Under the pieces are notes generated by a model that searched no databases, was not told the DNA's origin, and was given only the letters and a program-made list of their open reading frames with translations. Position numbers and translations under genes: made by a program. Shown piece by piece: positions 22,480 to 29,984 of a stretch of DNA of 30,607 bases. Position 1 is the first letter of the stretch. Each line of letters starts with the position of its first letter. This stretch comes from DASVWH01 sp036389715 (lineage in GTDB: Bacteria; Acidobacteriota; Blastocatellia; Pyrinomonadales; Pyrinomonadaceae), in NCBI GenBank assembly GCA_036389715.1, contig DASVWH010000042.1:1-30607 (forward strand). Reading direction: 5' to 3'.

Positions 22480-23742
22480 TCAAAAAATACTACTAAAACG
22501 ATTCCGAAACCTGGAAACAAAGTGGGTTAACTTACCGGCGGCGGCCCGCTTGCCGCCGGAGCCGCGCATCTCCATGTTCTGCGCGCGCTGCGAGACCAGG
22601 GACAACCCTGCGGCGGCGGCCCAGAGCGGGCTCTGAATATCCTCTATCAGCCCGCCGAAACGGTCACGTTCCGGGTAACCGATGCGGACGGGAGCGTCGA
22701 AGACCTGCTCGGCTATCTCCGTCATCCCGTCGAGCAGCGCGCCGCCGCCCGTCAGCACCACACCGCTCGATAGCTGTCGCTCCCAGCCCGACTCCTTAAT
22801 CTCGTCTGCGACGTGCATCAGCACCTCTTCGGCGCGCGGTTGCAGGATGTCGCAGAGAATCTGGCGCGAGAGCTGCCGGGGCGGACGCCCGCCGACCGAA
22901 GGGACTTCGACCAGCTCGCCGCGTTCCATCTCGTTCAGTGACGCGCTGTAAGCGCAGCCGACCGTGCGCTTGATCTTTTCGGCTTCGGGAATCGGCGTCC
23001 GCAGTCCGAACGCGATGTCGTTGGTAAAGTGCGAGCCGCCGAGGGCGAAGACGGCCGTATGCTGCACGGCCCCGCGCTGGTAGATGATGAGGCCGGTCGT
23101 TTCCGCGCCGATGTCTACGAGCGCCGCGCCGAACTCCTTATCGTCCTGCGTCAGCGACGCCTCGCCTGCGGCCAGTTGTTCGAGCACCATGTCGGCGACG
23201 ACCAGGCCGGAGCGGTTGACGGCATTGATCGCATTCTGGCGGGCCGTCACAGGGCTGGTCACGATGTGGACTTTGACTGCCAGGCGCGCGCCGATCATCC
23301 CGACCGGATCGTTGATGCCGTCCTGGTCGTCAACGATGAACTCCTGCGGCAGGCGGTCTACGATCTCGCGCCCGGCGGGCAGTTGAATGGCGCAGGCAGA
23401 ATCAATCGCGCGTCTCACGTCGTCGGGCGTAATCTCGCGGTCGCGCCCCGAAACGGCGACAATCGCCTGCCCGTTAAAGCCCATGATGTGCGACCCGGCC
23501 AGATTGATCGTGACCTCTTCGGCTTCCAGGCCGCTCATCCTCTCCGCGTCTTCGACCGCGCGCTTGATGGCGTCAACGGCGGCGTCCGGGTTGACGATAA
23601 CCCCTTTGCGCAGGCCGCGCGCCTCCGCTTCGCCGATGCCGACGATGTCGAGTAGGCCGCCGTCGCCCGCCTCGCCGACGATACACGTCACCTTGCTCGT
23701 CCCGATGTCCAGGCCGACGGTGTGTGACGCGCGTTTAGCCAT
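22480..23742 (-). CDS. ftsA: Cell division protein FtsA
   Basis: Actin-like membrane tether for FtsZ. 420 aa, usual length. Actin-fold phosphate motifs LDIGTSKVTCIVGE (near residue 11) and ALVDIGAETTGLIIY (about 208-222), and the adenosine motif VVLTGGGALLDGM (about 337-349). The 1C subdomain sits in the usual FtsA position, and the C-terminal amphipathic membrane-targeting helix is present (THFVSRFRNRFSSIF). ATG start at 23742. Upstream gap to ftsQ is 107 bp with decayed heptad repeats. Confidence 0.97.
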   Translation of the reverse strand: MAKRASHTVGLDIGTSKVTCIVGEAGDGGLLDIVGIGEAEARGLRKGVIVNPDAAVDAIKRAVEDAERMSGLEAEEVTINLAGSHIMGFNGQAIVAVSGRDREITPDDVRRAIDSACAIQLPAGREIVDRLPQEFIVDDQDGINDPVGMIGARLAVKVHIVTSPVTARQNAINAVNRSGLVVADMVLEQLAAGEASLTQDDKEFGAALVDIGAETTGLIIYQRGAVQHTAVFALGGSHFTNDIAFGLRTPIPEAEKIKRTVGCAYSASLNEMERGELVEVPSVGGRPPRQLSRQILCDILQPRAEEVLMHVADEIKESGWERQLSSGVVLTGGGALLDGMTEIAEQVFDAPVRIGYPERDRFGGLIEDIQSPLWAAAAGLSLVSQRAQNMEMRGSGGKRAAAGKLTHFVSRFRNRFSSIF

Positions 23743-23764
23743 AAATGCTTGTCTCCAAGTTCCG

Positions 23765-23840
23765 AGTTTCGATGTCCGGGCCGGGCTGAGTTTCGGAGTT
23801 CGAGTTAAGACTTTTCACCCTCAACTACCGGACTCGAAAC
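23765..23840. repeat. Decayed heptad inverted repeat between ftsQ and ftsA
   Basis: Near-repeats of GAGTTTCG / GAGTTCGAG occur at 23764-23805. The inner part of the array (GTTTCGATGTCCGG at about 23766-23779) is complemented by CCGGACTCGAAAC at 23828-23840 with a one-base gap. The same architecture as the other wall-cluster gaps, but more degenerate. Confidence 0.5.
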
Positions 23841-23849
23841 GCTCTGCCC

Positions 23850-25004
23850 TCATTGCCCGACACGTCGCGGGCGGGTCTCCGTTTTCGCTGCGACGGCGGG
23901 CTTATCTTTCTTCTCTTTATCCTTCTTGTCCGGCTCCTTCTTGCGTTGCTGTTCGCTCGCACGGCGGGCCGCCGGTGCTGTCGAATCAGGCTTACGGCTG
24001 CTCTCCCTGGCGCGCTCCGGTGCGCGCGGGGCGGGCTTATCGCCCGTCGTTCCGGCATCGTTGGAGCTAGCGGCGGCAGCGTCTTCGACGGGAGACTGTG
24101 CGTTCGGGCTGAACCCTATGTTGATATGGTTCTCGCCTCTTTCGCCGTCTGCGACCCAGAGCAGGTAGGTGATGAAGTGGCCGCGCGGGAGCTGTTTCTG
24201 CCTGTCCAGCTCGGCCAGCATCTTTTGCAGCCGGTTGCCGAAGTCCTCTTTCCCAAGGCGCAGCTCGATCTGTGAATCGTCGCCGGAGAGTTGCGCGCGA
24301 ACATCTTGCAGCGTGCTCAGGTTGACTTCGCTGACGCGGCGGCTGATGCCCCTCGATTCCCAATCGCGCGTCATCTCCAGAAAGCGCTTGACGCGCTCCT
24401 GGTTCTGAGCGCGCGCAGTCTCCGTCGCAGCTTCTTCCCAGCCGCGCATGAAAATCCGGTCGGTCGGCGAGGCCGCGCCGACGTTGACCGCATCCTCGTC
24501 AACCCAGATGAATTTTCCGCTCGTCGTGCGAACGACAGCGCGCGGCTGGCGCTCCGTGATGCGCACGCGCAGGCCGTCGGGCAGGACGCGCGAGACGACA
24601 GCCTCACGCACCCAGGCGATGGCCTTCAGCTCCTTGCTGATGGCGTCCAGGTCGGCCCGCCAGACGCCGCCGGTGGCGACCGCGCGCCTGACCACATTCC
24701 TGATTTCGTCGCCGGAAGCGCGCGAAGTTCCGCTGACATCTATACTGCGCGCCTGAAAGAAAGAGGCGGAGGAGGCCGAGCGGTAGGCCGTGAAAATGAG
24801 GAGGCCCGTGACGACTGCGAGCGCGAGCTTTCCGGCCACAGGGAAGTAAGCGAGCAGGCCGCGCAGGCTGCCGCCCCGGGCGCGCGCCTCCGCCGAGCCC
24901 TTGTCGCGGCGCGCGGGCTTCTGCACGGCAGCGCCGCCCGCACGGCCCTTTCCGGCCAGTGGGCTGCGCGCCGGAGCCCTCGGTGTGATGACTTGCTCTT
25001 TCAC
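23850..25004 (-). CDS. ftsQ: Cell division protein FtsQ (POTRA domain) with long charged tail
   Basis: Bitopic divisome protein linking early and late division proteins. 384 aa, longer than the usual ~270-300. Basic cytoplasmic N-terminus about 1-50; one membrane helix about 57-76; POTRA domain from ARSIDVSGTSRASGDEIRNVV (about 85-155), then the FtsQ/DivIB beta domain to about 295. The last ~85 residues are a disordered Ala/Pro/Lys/Glu-rich tail (K-K-E-P-D-K-K-D-K-E-K-K) not seen in standard FtsQ. Starts with GTG at 25004, overlapping the murB TGA by 4 bases (GTGA), so translation is likely coupled to murB. Confidence 0.9.
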   Translation of the reverse strand: MKEQVITPRAPARSPLAGKGRAGGAAVQKPARRDKGSAEARARGGSLRGLLAYFPVAGKLALAVVTGLLIFTAYRSASSASFFQARSIDVSGTSRASGDEIRNVVRRAVATGGVWRADLDAISKELKAIAWVREAVVSRVLPDGLRVRITERQPRAVVRTTSGKFIWVDEDAVNVGAASPTDRIFMRGWEEAATETARAQNQERVKRFLEMTRDWESRGISRRVSEVNLSTLQDVRAQLSGDDSQIELRLGKEDFGNRLQKMLAELDRQKQLPRGHFITYLLWVADGERGENHINIGFSPNAQSPVEDAAAASSNDAGTTGDKPAPRAPERARESSRKPDSTAPAARRASEQQRKKEPDKKDKEKKDKPAVAAKTETRPRRVGQ

Positions 25005-26068
25005 TGCTTCTCTTCCTCTGTCGGCTGGAGTTCGGAGTTCGGGCCCCGGAGTCCGTTCGACTCGTCAGATGTTTTCGACGCCGGGCCCTCGCCCGCGGAC
25101 TCAGGACTTTCAGCCTGTGTTTCGGCACGCCATAATTCGACTTCGTATTCCAGTTCGATTCCGTGCTCGCGCTTGATTCGTTCCCTGATCTCTTCGGCCA
25201 GGGCGAGGGCATCGGCGGCCTTTGCGTCCTGGCCTTCGGTGACGATGAAGTTGGCGTGGACGGGCGAGACGACCGCGCCGCCGCGCCGCGTGCCCTTCAT
25301 CCCCAGCTCGTCAATCATCTTGCCCGTCCCGATGGGGCTGCCCGGCGGATTTTTGAAGAAGCACCCGGCGCTGCGCGAGCCGTGCGGTTGCGTCGCCAGC
25401 CGTTTGGTCTTCGCCTCCAACATCCGCGCCCCGATCTTCTCGGGCTCGTCCGGCTGCAAGCGCAACGTCGCGCCGAGCAGCAGCTCACCTTCACGAAAAG
25501 AGGTGTGGCGATAGTTCCACTCGATTTCGCTGCCGGGGACTTCGACGACCTGGCCGCCGCGCGCGACCCTGACCGACTCCGTGACGTTTCCGATCTCGTG
25601 CCCGTAAGCGCCCGCGTTCATCCAGAGCGCGCCGCCGACAGTGCCCGGAATCCCGCCCAGGCCCTCTATGCCCGCCAGCCCGCGCCTGCCGGCGTCAATG
25701 CAGAGCCGCGGCAGAGAGTAACCCGCGCTGACGGAAACGCGCTCGCCGTCAAAACGAGCCTCGCCCTTCATCTCTTTGAGGCTGACGACGACGTAATGAT
25801 GCTCGGCGTCGTCGGCGAGCACGTTGCTGCCGGAGCCGAGCGCGCGCCAGGAGATGCCAGCCTCGGCCAGTTCCTGGACGACGGCCGCAGCCTGTTCTTC
25901 CGTCTGCGGCGAGATGACCCAGTCGATGGCCCCGCCGACGCGCAGGGATGTCAGCTCGGCAAAGCGCCGCCCGCGCTCCGCTCGCACGCCCGTGCGAGCC
26001 GCCAGCCTTTCAATCGCCGCGTCGCGCTCAGCCAAACTCAACTCCTTCTTTAATTCGCTAACCGCCAT
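25001..26068 (-). CDS. murB: UDP-N-acetylenolpyruvoylglucosamine reductase MurB
   Basis: FAD enzyme reducing UDP-GlcNAc-enolpyruvate to UDP-MurNAc. 355 aa. FAD-binding LGSGSNVLADD (77-87) and GLGGIPGTVGGALWMNAGAYG (136-156) are canonical. The motif normally written G-S-x-F-K-N-P reads G235-C236-F-F-K-N-P, so the usual proton-donating Ser is Cys. After the conserved end (YEVELWR, about 314) there is a 41-residue acidic, Ser/Glu-rich tail encoded by DNA with heptad-like repeats. ATG at 26068; 34 bp after murC. The stop overlaps the ftsQ GTG by 4 bases. Confidence 0.95.
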   Translation of the reverse strand: MAVSELKKELSLAERDAAIERLAARTGVRAERGRRFAELTSLRVGGAIDWVISPQTEEQAAAVVQELAEAGISWRALGSGSNVLADDAEHHYVVVSLKEMKGEARFDGERVSVSAGYSLPRLCIDAGRRGLAGIEGLGGIPGTVGGALWMNAGAYGHEIGNVTESVRVARGGQVVEVPGSEIEWNYRHTSFREGELLLGATLRLQPDEPEKIGARMLEAKTKRLATQPHGSRSAGCFFKNPPGSPIGTGKMIDELGMKGTRRGGAVVSPVHANFIVTEGQDAKAADALALAEEIRERIKREHGIELEYEVELWRAETQAESPESAGEGPASKTSDESNGLRGPNSELQPTEEEKQ

Positions 26069-26102
26069 AACAAGCCTGAATGAATCAATGATTGAATCTC
26101 TC

Positions 26103-27479
26103 TCATTTCAATATTCCGAGCAGTTGTTCGCCCGCGCGGTAAACGGGGCCGGCGCCGAGAGTGATGACCATATCCCCGGCGCGGACGTGTTCTCGCAGCA
26201 CCTCGGCGGCCTTCTCCAGCGGGCCGATGTATTGCGCGTTCTTATGCCCGTAACGCTTGATCGCAGCGGTCAGGGCTTCCGACGTGACGCCCGCAATCGG
26301 GTCTTCGCTCGCCGCGTAAATGTCCGCGACGAAGAGTACGTCGGCGTTATTGAAAGAGCGCGCGAACTCCTCCATCTGGTCCTGCGTGCGTGTGAAGCGA
26401 TGCGGCTGGAAGAGGACGACGATGCGTCTTCCGGCCGAGCCGATTTTGGCTGCCGCCAGCGTCGCTTTGATCTCCGTCGGGTGATGCCCGTAATCGTCCA
26501 CGACGAGCACGCCCGCCTCTTCTCCCTTGAACTGAAAGCGGCGGTCCGCGTTCGTAAACTCCGAGAGCGCCCCGGCGATCTGCTCGAACGGGACTTTCAG
26601 CTCAAAGCCGACGGCAATCGCCGCCAGCGCGTTATAGACATTGTGCAGCCCCGGCGCGCGCAAAGAGACATCGCCGATCACTTCCGTCCCGCGCCAGACC
26701 GTAAAGGCCGACCCGTAGCCGTCATTGAACTTGATCGTGTGCGCCGAAACGTCCGCCTGCGCGCTCAAGCCGTAGGTCACGCGGCGACGCTTGACGAGCG
26801 GAATAACGGCCTGCACATGCGGGTCATCCAGGCACAGGATGGCCGTCCCGTAGAAGGGCACTTTGTTGACGAACTGCGCGAAGCACCCGCGCATGTCGTC
26901 CATGTCCTTGTAGTAGTCCATGTGCTCGCGGTCGATGTTGGTCACGATGGCGATGGTCGGCGTCAGCATCAGGAACGAGCGGTCGCTTTCGTCCGCTTCG
27001 ACGACCATTAAATCACTCTTGCCGATGCGCGCCGTCGAGCCGAAGGACTTGACGACGCCGCCGACCACAACCGTCGGGTCGAGCCCCGCGCGCCCGAGGA
27101 CAGTGGCGACCATCGAAGTCGTCGTCGTCTTGCCATGCGAGCCCGCGACGGCCACCGACTCCGCCTTGAGCCTCATCAATTCCGCCAGCATCTCGGCGCG
27201 CGGGATGACGGGAATCGAGCGGCCCCTGGCCTCGACGATCTCCGGGTTGTCGTCGCGCACGGCCGTCGAGCGCACTACGACATCCGTGTCGCCCACATTC
27301 TCGGCCCGGTGTCCCTCCGTGAATGCCAGCCCGAGCGTTTCCAATCGCCTCGTCACCTCCGAACTCTTCAAATCGGAACCCGATACGCGAAAGCCCGTAT
27401 TGACGAGCACCTCCGCGATGCCGGACATCCCGATGCCGCCGACGCCGACGAAATGAATGTGTTGAATGCGACTAAACAT
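26103..27479 (-). CDS. murC: UDP-N-acetylmuramate--L-alanine ligase MurC
   Basis: ATP-dependent Mur ligase adding the first amino acid of the stem peptide; cytoplasmic. 458 aa, usual length. N-terminal UDP-binding Rossmann domain (HFVGVGGIGMSGIAEVL), central ATPase P-loop G-S-H-G-K-T-T-T-T (113-121), EADESDRSF, and the C-terminal ligase domain with VVDDYGHHPTEIKATL and LFQPHRFTRT. The HFVGVGGIGMSG and DDYGHHPTEI blocks identify MurC among the four Mur ligases. The ATG directly follows a heptad array (3 bases after it) with no visible Shine-Dalgarno sequence. Confidence 0.97.
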   Translation of the reverse strand: MFSRIQHIHFVGVGGIGMSGIAEVLVNTGFRVSGSDLKSSEVTRRLETLGLAFTEGHRAENVGDTDVVVRSTAVRDDNPEIVEARGRSIPVIPRAEMLAELMRLKAESVAVAGSHGKTTTTSMVATVLGRAGLDPTVVVGGVVKSFGSTARIGKSDLMVVEADESDRSFLMLTPTIAIVTNIDREHMDYYKDMDDMRGCFAQFVNKVPFYGTAILCLDDPHVQAVIPLVKRRRVTYGLSAQADVSAHTIKFNDGYGSAFTVWRGTEVIGDVSLRAPGLHNVYNALAAIAVGFELKVPFEQIAGALSEFTNADRRFQFKGEEAGVLVVDDYGHHPTEIKATLAAAKIGSAGRRIVVLFQPHRFTRTQDQMEEFARSFNNADVLFVADIYAASEDPIAGVTSEALTAAIKRYGHKNAQYIGPLEKAAEVLREHVRAGDMVITLGAGPVYRAGEQLLGILK

Positions 27480-27481
27480 AA

Positions 27482-27617
27482 AGAGTTTTCAGTTTTCGGT
27501 TTTCAGTTTTTAGTATTCAATCCTTAATCCTCAATCTTCAGTTGTTTCAATCCTCAATCTTCAGTTCCGGGAATCCGGGGTCTGGCTGAAAACTGAAAAC
27601 TGAAAACTAAAAACTCT
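27482..27617. repeat. Heptad inverted repeat (TTTTCAG family) between murG and murC
   Basis: Arms 27482-27513 and 27586-27617 are 32 bases each and pair with about three mismatches; each is AGAG plus four units of TTTTCAG, TTTTTAG or TTTTCGG. The loop contains a second heptad run, CTTAATC / CTCAATC, including a duplicated CAATCCTCAATCTTCAGTT segment. The murG stop TAG and its last two sense codons (Ser, Phe) are inside the right arm; the murC ATG is 3 bases beyond the left arm. Confidence 0.9.
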
Positions 27618-28695
27618 TAACCAACTCCTGCATCAAATCCACGGTTGTCTGTGCGGCGTCGCCGCGCGCGAGTTTACGGCTGGCCTCTTCCATCTTTGTT
27701 AACTCGGCCGGAGAGCGGACGAGGGCTGCTATCTCTGCGGCGAGCCGTTCGCCGGTCAATTCCTGTTGCAGGACCATCCGCGCCGCGCCGCCCGCTTGCA
27801 GCGCCTCTGCGTTCTTGCGCTGATGATCGTCGGCCGCCTGCGGGAACGGAATCATAATCGCCGCCTTGCCCGCCGCCACCAGCTCGGCACTCGTCGTCGC
27901 CCCGGCGCGGCAGATGATTAAATCGGACGACGCGAAGCGAGCTACCATGTCGTCAATGTAGGGCCGCACGTCCGCCTGCTCGCCCCAGCCCGCGTCGAGA
28001 TAACCGGCCCGCACTTTCTCGTAATCCGCCTCGCCCGTCTGATGCGTGATGCTCAAAACCCCTTGCTCCGGCGCGAGGTGCGGGAGAGCGGCGACCATCG
28101 CTTCGTTGATCGCGCGCGCGCCCTGCGAGCCGCCGAAGATGAGCAGCGAAAAGCGGTTAGCATCGCGCTCTTTGGGCCTGATGTCAAAGAACTCGCGGCG
28201 CACGGGGTTGCCCGTCACTACGGCCTTGCCGCGAAAGTAGGGGCGCGAGGTCTCGAACGTCACGGCCGCCCTGTCAACGAAGCGCGCGAGCTGCCGATTC
28301 GTAAAGCCCGGCAGCGCGTTGGACTCCATCACGAGCGTCGGGACCTTCATCAGCGCCGCCGTCAAGAGCACCGGCCCGGAGACGTACCCGCCCGCGCCGA
28401 TCACTATGTCGGGACGAAACTGGCGGATTAAGCGCCGCGCCGCAAAGAAGCTCTTCGGCAGCAGCCAGAGCCCGCGCAGGCGCGCCCCCATCCCCACATT
28501 TTTCAATCCCGCGCTTTCAATAAGCGCCAACTGGAAGCCTGACTGCGGGACGAGCCTCGTTTCCAGCCCCCGCGCGGTCCCGACAAACCTGACTTCCGAA
28601 GAAGCATCCCGGCGCATCACCTCTTTGGCCACCGCGATGCCCGGATAAATGTGCCCGCCCGTTCCCCCGGCGGCAATCAGGACGCGCATCGCCAT
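27607..28695 (-). CDS. murG: UDP-GlcNAc:lipid I transferase MurG
   Basis: Peripheral membrane GT-B glycosyltransferase converting lipid I to lipid II. 362 aa from the ATG at 28695, which overlaps the ftsW TGA by one base. A GTG at 28698 and an ATG at 28689 (giving the classical M-R-V-L-I-A-A-G-G-T-G-G-H) are alternatives. Glycine-rich loops AGGTGGHIYPG near the N-terminus and GGSQGARAIN (about 188-197) and the donor-site motif CRAGATTSAELVAAGKAAIMIPFPQAADDHQ are intact. The gene's last two codons and stop fall in the heptad array. Confidence 0.96.
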   Translation of the reverse strand: MAMRVLIAAGGTGGHIYPGIAVAKEVMRRDASSEVRFVGTARGLETRLVPQSGFQLALIESAGLKNVGMGARLRGLWLLPKSFFAARRLIRQFRPDIVIGAGGYVSGPVLLTAALMKVPTLVMESNALPGFTNRQLARFVDRAAVTFETSRPYFRGKAVVTGNPVRREFFDIRPKERDANRFSLLIFGGSQGARAINEAMVAALPHLAPEQGVLSITHQTGEADYEKVRAGYLDAGWGEQADVRPYIDDMVARFASSDLIICRAGATTSAELVAAGKAAIMIPFPQAADDHQRKNAEALQAGGAARMVLQQELTGERLAAEIAALVRSPAELTKMEEASRKLARGDAAQTTVDLMQELVKSF

Positions 28696-29915
28696 CACCC
28701 GCGACGCCCCGCGGCCGAGACCGGCAGCCGCGCAGACAGCGGAACCGCCGCCGCCTCTCCCTGTCTTCCCGCCGCCAGGCCGCCTCTCTCCGCATCGCCC
28801 TGCCTGCGCGTCTCCGCCTCTCCGGCGACGGCGTACTGCGAGATGTTCAGCAGGATGCCGATGGAGAGCAGGGTCGGAACCAGTGACGAGCCGCCGTAAG
28901 AGATGAACGGCAGCGGGATGCCCTTGGTCGGGACGAGCGACAGAACCACGCTGATGTTAAAGAGCGCCTGGACCACTATGGCGCTAATCAGCCCGAGGCC
29001 GAGCAGCATCCCGAAACGGTCTGGAGCGCGCAGCGCCGCGCGCATTCCCCGCCAGAGCAGCACGCCGAAGACGGTCACGACCGCCAGCGCGCCGAACAAT
29101 CCCAACTCCTCGCCGACCACCGCGAAGATAAAGTCGGAATGAGCGAAGGGCAGAAAGAACATCTTCTGCCGTCCCTGCGCGAAGCCGAGCCCGCTCGTCC
29201 CGCCCGAGCCAATCGCAATCAGCGACTGGACCACCTGAAAGCCCTTGTCCTGCGGGTCGGCCCACGGGTCTGTGAAAGTCACCAGCCGCTGCAAGCGCCA
29301 GGGGACGAAGATCAGCATCCCGGCGATGCCGACCAGCGCCGGAGCAGCCGCCATTCCCAGGTGAAGCCAACGCACGCCCGCCGTAAACGAGACCGTCAGG
29401 CAGATGACGCCGAGCATCAGTGCCGTCCCCAGGTCAGGCTCCTTGAGAATCAGCGCGGCCAGAATGCCCGTCATCGCCAGGCACGGGACGAAGGTGCGCA
29501 TCAGGAGATGCTCTTCGCCCGCGCGCTTCTCCAGAAAGTAGGCCAGGAAGATGGCCAGCGCGAGCTTCGACATCTCGGACGGCTGGAGCGAAAATCCGGC
29601 CAGCTTGATCCAGCGATGCGCCCCGTTGATGCGCGGGAAAGCGAAGACGGCGAGCAGCAGGACGAACGTCACGGCCAGCAAGCCGTAGACGATTCGCTTG
29701 TCGCGCAGCCGCTGGTAGTCGAACTGCATGGCCAGCAGCATCACCCCGAATCCGATGGCCGTCCAGATGCCCTGCTTGACGACGTAATAATACTGGTTAT
29801 GGTTCTCCTCCTGCGCGATCACGGCCGACGCGCTGTAGACCATGACGATGCCGAACAGCGCCAGCCCGGCGGTCGCCGCGAATAACCATTTATCTGCCTG
29901 TAGCTTTCTTGCCAT
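28695..29915 (-). CDS. ftsW: SEDS septal peptidoglycan glycosyltransferase FtsW
   Basis: Divisome lipid II polymerase, about ten membrane helices. 406 aa. Conserved SEDS blocks: YSASAVIAQEE near residue 27, NGAHRWIKLAGFSLQPSEMSKLAL (97-120), KEPDLGTALML, PFAHSDFIFAVVGEELG (Asp261 matches the Asp essential in E. coli FtsW) and KGIPLPFISYGGSSL (331-345). Its place between murD and murG identifies FtsW rather than RodA. Residues 361-406 are a polar Ala/Gly/Arg-rich tail beyond the usual end, encoded by heptad-like GC-rich DNA. ATG at 29915; weak ribosome-binding site. Confidence 0.96.
   Translation of the reverse strand: MARKLQADKWLFAATAGLALFGIVMVYSASAVIAQEENHNQYYYVVKQGIWTAIGFGVMLLAMQFDYQRLRDKRIVYGLLAVTFVLLLAVFAFPRINGAHRWIKLAGFSLQPSEMSKLALAIFLAYFLEKRAGEEHLLMRTFVPCLAMTGILAALILKEPDLGTALMLGVICLTVSFTAGVRWLHLGMAAAPALVGIAGMLIFVPWRLQRLVTFTDPWADPQDKGFQVVQSLIAIGSGGTSGLGFAQGRQKMFFLPFAHSDFIFAVVGEELGLFGALAVVTVFGVLLWRGMRAALRAPDRFGMLLGLGLISAIVVQALFNISVVLSLVPTKGIPLPFISYGGSSLVPTLLSIGILLNISQYAVAGEAETRRQGDAERGGLAAGRQGEAAAVPLSARLPVSAAGRRG
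28698..28835. repeat. GC-rich heptad-like repeat inside the 3' end of ftsW
   Basis: On the minus strand the DNA behind the last conserved FtsW helix reads as loose 7-base units such as GGAGACG, GAGAGGC and AGGGAGA. It encodes the non-conserved tail of FtsW (residues 361-406). Interpreted as an old intergenic heptad array that became coding after loss of the original stop; the repeat is degenerate. Confidence 0.4.
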
Positions 29916-29960
29916 CTCAATTCTGCGGTCGGCGGTCAGGCTAATAGTTCTTCAGCCCGG

Positions 29961-29984
29961 CCCCTAGCCCCTGGTCCCTGGCCC
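29961..29984. repeat. Short heptad run at the murD stop
   Basis: Three tandem 7-bp units CCCCTAG, CCCCTGG, TCCCTGG plus CCC. The murD stop codon (TAG on the minus strand) is the complement of the CTA in the first unit, and the last five residues of MurD (G-P-G-T-R-G end) are encoded by the run. No clear complementary arm is seen in the 48-bp gap to ftsW. Confidence 0.65.

Noticed and set aside
22478..22483. Perfect TTGACA on the minus strand at the end of ftsA as a -35 box for ftsZ
   Set aside because: No acceptable -10 box at 16-18 bp spacing (the sequence there is GCGCCA); the AT-rich CTATATATT further down is unpaired with a -35.
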